Notes under the pieces: model-generated
Seen by the model: the letters and a program-made list of their open reading frames with translations, nothing else
Databases searched by the model: none
What the model was told of the DNA's origin: nothing
Translations under genes and position numbers: made by a program
Assembly (NCBI RefSeq): GCF_025628885.1
Contig: NZ_JAOTIF010000030.1
Coordinates: 1 to 64,000 of the forward strand
Length of the DNA: 64,000 nucleotides
Origin: Paraflavisolibacter caeni
GTDB taxonomy: Bacteria; Bacteroidota; Bacteroidia; Chitinophagales; Chitinophagaceae
Direction: 5' to 3'
Shown: positions 35,375 to 42,913 of the stretch, piece after piece
How the letters are laid out: every line of letters starts with the position of its first letter
How positions within the stretch are numbered: the first letter of the stretch is position 1

Positions 35375-36931
35375 TTATATTTTGGAAGTAGAATATTTAC
35401 CGTTCACTAAACGCATGATGCCTCTTGGGTTTTCATTTTTCAAACCTTCGGGAAGATGTCCCTGGGGAGCATTCTGGTAACTCACCACTTTGCAGAACCG
35501 TTTGATGGCAGCCGTTCCAACAGAAGTGGCGGCAGCAAAGGTGGATGATGGATAAGGGCCGCCGTGATGCATGGACGGACATACTTCTACTCCTGTAGGG
35601 AAGCCATTGTAAATTATGCGCCCCACTTTTTCTTCAAGAATTGATTTTAGTTTTTCGGCTTCCTCATCATTGTCTGTATGGATGGTGCCTGTTAAATGGC
35701 CACCCAACTGACTGGCAGCTTTTGTCATTTCATCCATATCCTTACATTCGATGATTAAAGCCGCCGGGCCAAATACTTCTTCTTCCAATTCAGGATTCTT
35801 TATAAAATCTGTTGCACTTACGGTAAATAAATATCCACCTCCGACAGTGTTTCCTGTGAGCTTTAACAGTTCACTTTTATTGCTATACGCAGTTAATTTT
35901 TGCTGTAAGCCTGTTTTGATATTAGCATTCAGCAAAACGGCATCGGGAATCTGTTCAAGCGCTGCAACAAGCTTACCCTTGAAGGCTTCCGTATCTGCTG
36001 ATGTGAGCATAAATACAAGGCCTGGCTTTGTGCAAAACTGGCCAGTTCCGAGCGTTATGGAACCAGCAAGTCCGTTGGCTATTTCGGATGTCCTGTTCTT
36101 GACGGCATTGGCTAATATAAATAAGGGATTGGCGCTGCCCATCTCGGCAAATACAGGTATTGGTTTGGGCCGGGATGAAGCCTGATCAAAAAGCGTTCTG
36201 CCTACGTGGGTGCTACCGGTAAATCCTACCGCTTCTATTTTTGGATGTTTTACCAGTTCGTTGCTTACCAACGGGTCTGCACCCTGCAACAAACTAAACA
36301 CAGCCTTTGGAAAATTATTTTTTTCTATTGCTTTTTCGATAGCCCTTGCACACAACTCCGATGTAGCGGGGTGGCTGGGATGACCTTTTACAATTACGGG
36401 ATTACCCGCAGCCAATGCCGATGCCGTATCGCCACCCAAAGTAGAAAATGCCAAAGGAAAATTGGAGGCAGAGAAAACAGCTACCGGCCCGATGGGCGCA
36501 AGAATACTTCGTATATCGGGCCTGGGCAAAGGCTTACGGTCGGGTATAGCCGTATCAATACTTGCCTGTTGCCAGCTCCCTTCCCTTATCAATGAGGCGA
36601 AAGCCCTTAACTGCCCGCAGGTCCTGGCCCGTTCTCCGGTTAATCGTGGAATTCCTAATCCTGTCTCCTGGTTACAAACTTCTAATAGTTCATCGCCCAA
36701 TGCTTCCACTTCTGAAGCAACATCTTCTATAAATGCAGCCCGCTTATCAAAATCAAGAGCTTTAAATACCAGATAAGCTTCCGAAGCAGCGTTTACTGCC
36801 CTGTCTACCTGAGATGAATTTACACCCCGGTAATCGTTAAGTTTTGATCCATCCAAAGGACTAAAGGAAGTAAAAGAACTTCCCTGTCCTTCTTCCCAGT
36901 TTCCAGCAATTAAACTTTTTCCCGATACCAT
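35375..36931 (-). CDS. Alpha-ketoglutarate semialdehyde dehydrogenase (type III-like)
   Basis: Final step of the pathway: alpha-ketoglutarate semialdehyde to alpha-ketoglutarate with NAD(P). About 518 aa from the ATG at 36931 (MVSGKSLIAGNW); the frame runs five codons further to a TTG. Family-specific segments are PVAVFSASNFPLAFSTLGGD near 155, GNPVIVKGHPSHPATSELC near 180, VGFTGSTHVGRTLFDQA near 235, catalytic Glu in FAEMGSANPLFI near 260 and nucleophile Cys in GTGQFCTKPG near 301. The SNFPLAFS and GHPSHP motifs are typical of KGSADH type III and not of lactaldehyde or betaine aldehyde dehydrogenases. A 122-bp gap separates it from the SMP-30 gene upstream. Confidence 0.88.
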   Translation of the reverse strand: MVSGKSLIAGNWEEGQGSSFTSFSPLDGSKLNDYRGVNSSQVDRAVNAASEAYLVFKALDFDKRAAFIEDVASEVEALGDELLEVCNQETGLGIPRLTGERARTCGQLRAFASLIREGSWQQASIDTAIPDRKPLPRPDIRSILAPIGPVAVFSASNFPLAFSTLGGDTASALAAGNPVIVKGHPSHPATSELCARAIEKAIEKNNFPKAVFSLLQGADPLVSNELVKHPKIEAVGFTGSTHVGRTLFDQASSRPKPIPVFAEMGSANPLFILANAVKNRTSEIANGLAGSITLGTGQFCTKPGLVFMLTSADTEAFKGKLVAALEQIPDAVLLNANIKTGLQQKLTAYSNKSELLKLTGNTVGGGYLFTVSATDFIKNPELEEEVFGPAALIIECKDMDEMTKAASQLGGHLTGTIHTDNDEEAEKLKSILEEKVGRIIYNGFPTGVEVCPSMHHGGPYPSSTFAAATSVGTAAIKRFCKVVSYQNAPQGHLPEGLKNENPRGIMRLVNGKYSTSKI

Positions 36932-37053
36932 ATTTTTATTTATCAATTTTTAAATTTTCATGTGTTAATTTTTATTTCTTTTTGGTCACATGGAATTCAC
37001 CATAAAAATTTTCATCGCAGTTAGTATGAATTTGCTCGAAATTTTTTTATGGC

Positions 37054-37932
37054 TCATTTCATTTTATAAGGCAACACTCCTTTAAAAGGAAGTTTTGCTT
37101 TGAATAAAGAACCTGAGAGCGGATATTTTTCAAGTGCTTCTTCATCCATTAAATAATTGGCAGTAGTAATGTACAACTCGTCTAAATTTTCTCCGCCAAA
37201 TGCGCAGGAGGTTACTTTAGGAACCGGCAAACAAACTTCAAATACAGTTTCTCCGGTTTGGGGATTAATTCTTATCACTTTGCCACCATCAAACAAGGCC
37301 ACCCATAAATAATCATCGCTATCAATGGTCATTCCATCGGGCAAACCAGTTTCTTTTTCTATTGTTGCGATGACCTTTTTGTTTTGAATAGCACCCGTAT
37401 CGATGTCATAATCATACTGGTGAATTTCATAAGTGAGTGAATCAATAAAATAAAACTTTTTACAATCACTATTCCAGGCCAGGCCGTTAGAAATGGTAGT
37501 GCCTTCTATCTTTACTTCAATAGCGCCTTTTGAATCAAATTCATACAACCTGCCTGCACCGTTCGTACAATCATAAGCCATAGTGCCCGCCCAAAAAGTG
37601 CCCCTGGGGTCGCATTTACCATCGTTGAAGCGGATTTCAGGATGATCTTTTTCCGGCTTTGCTCCTTCCGATATTTCACCGGTATCAGGATTAAGATATC
37701 CTATTCCATTTTCATCGGCATAGGCCCAAAGCCCGGAGTCGGTGAGCACAATGGTACCAACATCCTGCCCAATATCATAACTGGTGTTAGAACCATTTTG
37801 GGGATTGAATGCATAAATTTTATGCGCCAGGATATCCACCCACAGCAGGCGCTGATTCGCTGCATCCCATATACTTCCTTCCCCCACTATTGCCGGAATT
37901 GAATAGACCGGTTCAGCTGTAACTCTATCCAT
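37054..37932 (-). CDS. SMP-30/gluconolactonase family sugar lactonase
   Basis: Predicted to open the pentono-1,4-lactone (or related aldonolactone) made by the SDR. A 292-aa cytoplasmic six-bladed propeller: GEGSIWDAANQRLLWVDI near 17 (metal Glu), RFNDGKCDPRGTFWAGTM near 100 (Asn and Asp of the family NDGK motif), GTTISNGLAWNSDCKKFYF near 145 (Asn metal ligand) and LPDGMTIDSDDYLWVALFDGG near 195 (Asp metal ligand and catalytic base). All four divalent-metal ligand positions are visible. It starts 27 bp after the dehydratase gene. Substrate stereochemistry cannot be read from the sequence. Confidence 0.92.
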   Translation of the reverse strand: MDRVTAEPVYSIPAIVGEGSIWDAANQRLLWVDILAHKIYAFNPQNGSNTSYDIGQDVGTIVLTDSGLWAYADENGIGYLNPDTGEISEGAKPEKDHPEIRFNDGKCDPRGTFWAGTMAYDCTNGAGRLYEFDSKGAIEVKIEGTTISNGLAWNSDCKKFYFIDSLTYEIHQYDYDIDTGAIQNKKVIATIEKETGLPDGMTIDSDDYLWVALFDGGKVIRINPQTGETVFEVCLPVPKVTSCAFGGENLDELYITTANYLMDEEALEKYPLSGSLFKAKLPFKGVLPYKMK

Positions 37933-37959
37933 TTTTATTGATTTATGTAGTTTGATTTT

Positions 37960-39129
37960 TTACCAGTCTAAAATGGCATTGTCTTCATCTCTAATGGTAT
38001 TGGAATGTATTATTTCCTGTTTAAACGGATGTTTCTTTGCCTCTGCCTCATTGATTTCAATTCCCAATCCGGGTTTCACAGGAACAGCCCAATAACCATT
38101 TTTTGAAGTGATTTCCGTTTCAACTACATCCCATCGCCAGGGAACATCCGTTAACATATCTTCCTGGATCAAAAAATTGGGTGTTGAAAGCGCAAAATGC
38201 AAGGCTACAGCATTGGCTACCGGCCCCAGCGGATTGTGCGGCGCTACTCCCATATTATATACTTCCGCCATCGCTGCAATTTTTTTTGCGGCCCAAAGCC
38301 CTCCACAATGGCAGAGGTCGGGCTGAATGACATGCACAGCATTCTTTTCAAATATCTCTTTGTACTGATAGATAGAAATATGTCTTTCTCCCGTAGCAAT
38401 CGGAACCTTGGTTCTGTCTGTTACCATTTTAATCGAATCAATATTTTCTGGCCGCACAGGTTCCTCACAAAAGAAGGGATGATACTCTTCAATAGCGTTA
38501 ATATACTGGATAGCCATTGCAGGAGTGGTTCTTCCATGAAAATCCACCATGATATCAATATCGGGTCCAACAGCTTCTCGCAGCTTTCCAAACATGTGTG
38601 CAAACTGTTTCACCTTTTTCGTCCCTTCAATCGTTTTTGAATACGGAACAAAAACCACTTTCAATGCAGAGTAGCCTTTGTTGATGACGCTTTTAGCATA
38701 TTCGATCAGGGGTTCCACAGCAAAGGTTTCATAAACCGCTTTCATGTCGCCACCACCTAAATGGGTGTACATTCTAACCCGGTCCCTGACTTTGCCTCCC
38801 AGGAGTTCAAAAACCGGAACATTGAGGTCTTTCCCCTTAATGTCCCACAGCGCCTGTTCAATAGCGGAAATCGCCGACATTCCAATGGCGCCCATTGCCC
38901 AGAAAGATTGCCGGTACATTTTCTGGTAAAGGTGTTCGATATTCCGGGGATCTTCACCCACAATCATGGGCTCAAAATCTTCCAATGCACCCACTACCGC
39001 CCTGGTTTTCCATTCAAGCGATCCTTCGCCCCATCCAAAAAGTCCTGGCTGATCGGTTTCAACTTTTACAAAAACCCAGTTTCGCATTTCTGCGTTAACC
39101 ACCAGTGTTTTTAATCCTGTAATTTTCAT
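37960..39129 (-). CDS. Enolase-superfamily aldonate dehydratase (galactonate dehydratase-like)
   Basis: Predicted to dehydrate an aldonate to its 2-keto-3-deoxy acid. About 389 aa from the ATG at 39129 (MKITGLKTLVV), 14 bp past the SDR stop; an ATG at 39171 would overlap it. N-terminal capping domain with FGWGEGSLEWKTRAV, ALWDIKGKDLNVPVFELLGG near 95-115. Barrel metal ligands: Asp in DFHGRT near 194, Glu in CEEPVRP near 221, Glu in ATGERH near 245; a likely catalytic His in APHNPLGP near 294. This pattern resembles D-galactonate dehydratases (DgoD). In context the substrate is more likely a pentonate, since archaeal xylonate dehydratases also belong to this superfamily. Confidence 0.88.
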   Translation of the reverse strand: MKITGLKTLVVNAEMRNWVFVKVETDQPGLFGWGEGSLEWKTRAVVGALEDFEPMIVGEDPRNIEHLYQKMYRQSFWAMGAIGMSAISAIEQALWDIKGKDLNVPVFELLGGKVRDRVRMYTHLGGGDMKAVYETFAVEPLIEYAKSVINKGYSALKVVFVPYSKTIEGTKKVKQFAHMFGKLREAVGPDIDIMVDFHGRTTPAMAIQYINAIEEYHPFFCEEPVRPENIDSIKMVTDRTKVPIATGERHISIYQYKEIFEKNAVHVIQPDLCHCGGLWAAKKIAAMAEVYNMGVAPHNPLGPVANAVALHFALSTPNFLIQEDMLTDVPWRWDVVETEITSKNGYWAVPVKPGLGIEINEAEAKKHPFKQEIIHSNTIRDEDNAILDW

Positions 39130-39143
39130 CTCTATTGTAAATT

Positions 39144-39929
39144 TTATTTTGGCTGAGTACCTTGAACGCAATAACCGCCATCGCAGCGAATGTCTGTAGC
39201 CGTAATATTCATGGATTCATCGCTTGCGAGGAATACGAACACATTTGCGACCTCCTCTATGGAAGCTATTTTTCCTCTTGGGTGAATGCGGTTAAACTCG
39301 TTGAGCGCCTGCTCCGGATTCGTTGCGTTTTGCTGGATAAACCGGTGAAGCATGGTTGAATCCACTGTTCCGGGAGACACCGTGTTTACACGAATATTGT
39401 ATTTCGCCAATTCCATTGCATGCCCGCGGGCCAGCGACATTAATCCGCCTTTTGTGGCTCCGTAAATGGCTACATCCGGAAAGCCATTATGACCTGTAAC
39501 GCTTGACATGTGTATAATTGAACCACTCTCTCCCTTCTTCATATAAGGCAACACTTCCCGGCTGAATAATATAGGAGCCCTCAGATTCACACTTAACACT
39601 TCATCAATTGTTTTAGACGAAAGGGTTTCCAACGACGAACCAGGCATTACGGCAGCGTTGTTGATCAATACATTGATGCCACCCATGTAAGCAGAAGATT
39701 CGCGGACAAAGTCAACAATCTCCTGTTCGTTTCGTATATCAACAATTTTACTGAACACCTCTGTTCCAAGACTCTTCAATTGAAGAGCGGTTTCTTCAAG
39801 GGCTTTCCCATTAATATCACAGATGGCCAGTTTTGCACCGTGCAGTCCCATTGCTTTTGCAATACCTCTGCCGATGCCTTCTCCGGCGCCTGTTACAATT
39901 GTTTTTTTATTCAACAGTCTTTTCATCAT
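39144..39929 (-). CDS. Short-chain dehydrogenase, putative aldose 1-dehydrogenase
   Basis: Classical SDR of about 261 aa. The start is ATG at 39929 or 39926 (MMKRLLNKKTIVTG); a TTG lies two codons upstream. It has a Rossmann TGAGEGIG near 14-21, Asp in AICDIN for NAD preference near 38, NNAAVM near 91, catalytic Ser in HMSSVTG near 143 and YGATKGG near 157 (Tyr and Lys). In this operon it should oxidise the aldose to its lactone, the first step. SDRs of this kind also serve as 2-keto-3-deoxy-acid dehydrogenases in L-fucose pathways, which is the main alternative. It is the first gene of the operon, 75 bp after regulatory repeat copy B. Confidence 0.85.
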   Translation of the reverse strand: MMKRLLNKKTIVTGAGEGIGRGIAKAMGLHGAKLAICDINGKALEETALQLKSLGTEVFSKIVDIRNEQEIVDFVRESSAYMGGINVLINNAAVMPGSSLETLSSKTIDEVLSVNLRAPILFSREVLPYMKKGESGSIIHMSSVTGHNGFPDVAIYGATKGGLMSLARGHAMELAKYNIRVNTVSPGTVDSTMLHRFIQQNATNPEQALNEFNRIHPRGKIASIEEVANVFVFLASDESMNITATDIRCDGGYCVQGTQPK

Positions 39930-40004
39930 ATGCAAGCTTGTAAATATTAATTCAATTTCCCCTGGGGGTTTACGCTTTCAAGGTAAGGTTTGAAAGGGTA
40001 AGTT

Positions 40005-40124
40005 GCAGTAAAATTAACAACCACACCTTCAATAAATGTTATTGAATATTGACATAAACTGATGCAATATTTGCATACTGCTACTGATCATGACCTACTC
40101 AACCTACATAAAATTGCTTTCTTT
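40005..40124 (-). promoter_or_regulatory. Upstream regulatory repeat, copy B, before the pentose-oxidation operon
   Basis: Ungapped partner of copy A (31531-31650), about 90% identical over 118 bp, ending 75 bp before the SDR ATG. It holds the same perfect inverted repeat ATGCAATATTTGCAT at 40062-40076 and the core TTGACATAAACTGATGC at 40049-40065. It occupies most of the 39930-40246 gap; the only other element there is the terminator at 40192-40229. Confidence 0.8.
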
Positions 40125-40191
40125 TTCTGCATCAACCTCCCATTTTCCTAATGTTATTTTTCCAAATCTAATAGAGCTCAATGCTACAAAA

Positions 40192-40229
40192 AAATATTCC
40201 GGTGCATATTATTACACACCGGAATATTT
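40192..40229 (-). terminator. Intrinsic terminator after the TIM-barrel gene (operon C)
   Basis: A 13-bp stem (40192-40204 with 40217-40229, AAATATTCCGGTG) with a 12-nt loop lies 18 bp past the stop codon. It is followed on the minus strand by a run of eight T, a textbook intrinsic terminator. Confidence 0.88.
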
Positions 40230-40246
40230 AATCAGATGTAACCAAT

Positions 40247-42889
40247 CTATTCTTTGGTATTATCTTTTATGGCGTATCCCATCCCGGATTTTTTGAAAGC
40301 CTGTTCTTTTCCATCCAATGATTTGCCATTAATTTTTTCTCCCTTACCTATCACAGACACCACCAACTCCAGTTTCACTTTATCATTTGCATTGTGCAAA
40401 GCCTGCACTGATATATTGGATTGTCCCTTTTCAATTGAAAGAGGCTTAGTCACTTTAATTTCTTCCAACTTATTCCTGTTTTTATCTGCTATATACAGGC
40501 TATTGTTTTTATACATAATGAATTGGCCAGAGGATAACTTCTTATCAACAACCAGTTCCTCTCCTTTATCCAATTTGATGCGTATACCATCAGCAATAAC
40601 ATCCTTTGCTCCCTGCACCCTGATCGCCAATTCAAGAGGCTGTGCTTCAAATTCATTTTGCAATACCAATGGTTGTGCCCCAGGAAGGTATTCCAGGTTA
40701 CGGAAACGGTTTTCTTTAACAGTAAACAAGGTAAAAGAACGTTCTCCATTATGCTCCAGGTGAAATTTGTAATTAAGATCTTTCAGCTTTTCCTTATGCG
40801 CTTTGCTAAACAGTTGTAAGGCCCTTGCATTTTCCCAAGTGCGGTAGGATTTAAAGATGGCAGCTTTTTCTGCACTATTTTCTACTGCCTGCTGGCTGAG
40901 TCCGAGCATATAGGTAGCATTCCAACCTATTGATTTAGCTTGTAAATTTTCTGCATCATAAACGCTCCAGTCTCCACTGTAATTCTGAATGCCAAAGGTT
41001 GCCGGAAAATAACTGCTTTCCCAAGCATAACGAATGTCTTTACCCTCTATACCCCATTTATTAAGCACAGGACTAAACATGTGGTCGCCGCCGCCTACGT
41101 TGCATACACTCATATAATGCCAACTGCCTTCACCAATAGCACTACCCATCACCCGCAGGTATTTTCCACCATTGCGATGATAACTGTCGAACAGGCCACG
41201 GAAGAAGCGTTTGAATGAATACTGGCCATGTCCCTGGTACAAACAGCTTTCCAATCCATCAAAGTCTATATAGTCCATTCCTCCTTCAGTAAGCCAGCGG
41301 CCATAATAATCGGCATATACCTCCTGCAGGTTCATATCCGGTGCAAACCCGTGGTAACAGTTCGGCTGCAATTTTACGATTGTAGTTCCGGCTGGGTAGT
41401 TGCCACGTGTTGTGCCGTGAAAACCGCGTTTTACATTTAAGAAAGTATAAGGTTTGGTCCTGGTAATCCCATTGTATTCTATCAATTCCTTTCCAATTTT
41501 CAACACATTGGTATGATTGCCTTCCCATCCGCCAAATTCATTGAAATAACTGGTGTCTGCTACGGTAATGATGGTATCCGATGCAGAAAGGTTCTTCGTA
41601 ATAGTGGTTCTCAGCATAATAGCTAAGCTATCGCTTGGCACCGGGGAAACATCACTGTTGTTATTTGGTTGCAGGAATTCGCATAAGGTATGTAAACCAT
41701 ATTGAATACCATTCTTTTTCATCAGGGCTCCATATTCAGGAATGCTCATGGAAGATCCTCCGTTCAAACTGATTTTCCTTTTGCCCCAACGGTTGGCAGG
41801 ATTAGGATAATACTCTCCCCAGCCCTCATCCTGAACAGATTTTAGTCCAAGCTGATTAGCATAGCTAGCCAAGCTGTCGTGTGTGCCCCACCAGGCAATA
41901 TCAGGTCTGAAAGCAGCCGGGTCTTTTATCCATTTACCGTCTGTTTTAATATGTGGCAGTCCTTCCTTTATTACAATTTTTTCTATCGTATTTAACCCCA
42001 GAGAATCGGGGCAGGCATAAAAGGCAATGGCAGATCCTATAAAATCGGCATTTACAGGCGATACCAGTTGGTAGCGTGGCGCATTTGCTTTTGGATCAAC
42101 GCCTTCCGGATAAACAGGGAAGCGGATCATCCGCTCTTTTTTCCGGTCTCTCGAATGCATGCAGATGCTTGAGCCAAAAGCAGGCTCCAATAAAGCGCCG
42201 TTTCCATAATTCATCCTGAAATATTCCTCTGGCTGTGAATAAAAAGCCACATCGTTGATACCATCACCTCCAATAGGGAATGTCTGCCCTTCCTTCAGAT
42301 GTTGTGGCAGCGGATACTTTTTAGGATCCGGGGAGTGAATATAATAATATGCGGAACTTTCGGTGGGCGGCCCACTGATTGTATTGTCGTTCAGACCCAA
42401 AATACCAATAGCAAAATCCTCGCTACGCACCACCGAAATAATTTCACCTATAGTTTTGGAAATATTGGTTTTGTAAGGACCCCACACGATATTTTCCACA
42501 CCGTTTCTCGGGGCCAATGACAATAACTGAAACCGCAGGTAGTTTTGGTTCTGATCGATTTTTATTTTAGCAACAGACCCATTGGTATAAGTGATTACAA
42601 CTTCCTTTTGGGCAATATTGAAGATTGCTTTTGAGGGCAGGATATATTGCTTGTCATTATGAAGGCTCATCAAGGCTGAAGCCATTCCTTTGGGGCAATA
42701 TTCCTTCCCCGTTTTTTTCTCTTTGATAGAAGTAATATATCCTTTGCCATTCACACTGATCCTGGCATATTGTGTTTGCAATTGAAATGATTGAGCTTTA
42801 AGGCTGCTCGTAAACAGCAACAGAAAACCCATACTCAAAACAAAAGCAAAGAAATGATTAGAAAAATGCTTTATGATACTATTTTTCAT
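40247..42889 (-). CDS. Secreted TIM-barrel glycosidase-like protein with an inserted beta domain (family unassigned)
   Basis: An 880-aa protein with a signal peptide (NHFFAFVLSMGFLLLFTSSLKAQ). Layout: N-terminal beta sandwich (30-320), a barrel region starting RPDIAWWGTHDSL near 335 with GLKSVQDEGWGEYYP, GIQYGLHTLCEFLQPN, MDYIDFDGLESCLYQG near 535-550 and GKYLRVMGSAIGEGSW, then a beta C-terminus. Asp residues of IDFDG sit where GH-D/GH31-like barrels have a catalytic acid. A segment near 440-510 (VLKIGKELIEYNGI.., FLNVKRGFHGTTRGNYPAGT) looks like a separate module inserted in the barrel, similar to short IG.E.I.Y..RG..GT repeats seen in other surface proteins. I recognise no GH family. It is the second gene of the operon headed by GH36. 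Confidence 0.55.
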   Translation of the reverse strand: MKNSIIKHFSNHFFAFVLSMGFLLLFTSSLKAQSFQLQTQYARISVNGKGYITSIKEKKTGKEYCPKGMASALMSLHNDKQYILPSKAIFNIAQKEVVITYTNGSVAKIKIDQNQNYLRFQLLSLAPRNGVENIVWGPYKTNISKTIGEIISVVRSEDFAIGILGLNDNTISGPPTESSAYYYIHSPDPKKYPLPQHLKEGQTFPIGGDGINDVAFYSQPEEYFRMNYGNGALLEPAFGSSICMHSRDRKKERMIRFPVYPEGVDPKANAPRYQLVSPVNADFIGSAIAFYACPDSLGLNTIEKIVIKEGLPHIKTDGKWIKDPAAFRPDIAWWGTHDSLASYANQLGLKSVQDEGWGEYYPNPANRWGKRKISLNGGSSMSIPEYGALMKKNGIQYGLHTLCEFLQPNNNSDVSPVPSDSLAIMLRTTITKNLSASDTIITVADTSYFNEFGGWEGNHTNVLKIGKELIEYNGITRTKPYTFLNVKRGFHGTTRGNYPAGTTIVKLQPNCYHGFAPDMNLQEVYADYYGRWLTEGGMDYIDFDGLESCLYQGHGQYSFKRFFRGLFDSYHRNGGKYLRVMGSAIGEGSWHYMSVCNVGGGDHMFSPVLNKWGIEGKDIRYAWESSYFPATFGIQNYSGDWSVYDAENLQAKSIGWNATYMLGLSQQAVENSAEKAAIFKSYRTWENARALQLFSKAHKEKLKDLNYKFHLEHNGERSFTLFTVKENRFRNLEYLPGAQPLVLQNEFEAQPLELAIRVQGAKDVIADGIRIKLDKGEELVVDKKLSSGQFIMYKNNSLYIADKNRNKLEEIKVTKPLSIEKGQSNISVQALHNANDKVKLELVVSVIGKGEKINGKSLDGKEQAFKKSGMGYAIKDNTKE

Positions 42890-42913
42890 TGATTATTCGA
42901 TGATTTGAAAGCT

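Noticed and set aside
31696-39929. Operon B as an L-fucose oxidation pathway, since a fucosidase is in it
   Set aside because: Fucose routes end in pyruvate and lactaldehyde or lactate. The KGSADH-type aldehyde dehydrogenase and XylX-like FAH protein indicate a five-carbon route to alpha-ketoglutarate. Fucose remains possible only if those assignments are wrong.
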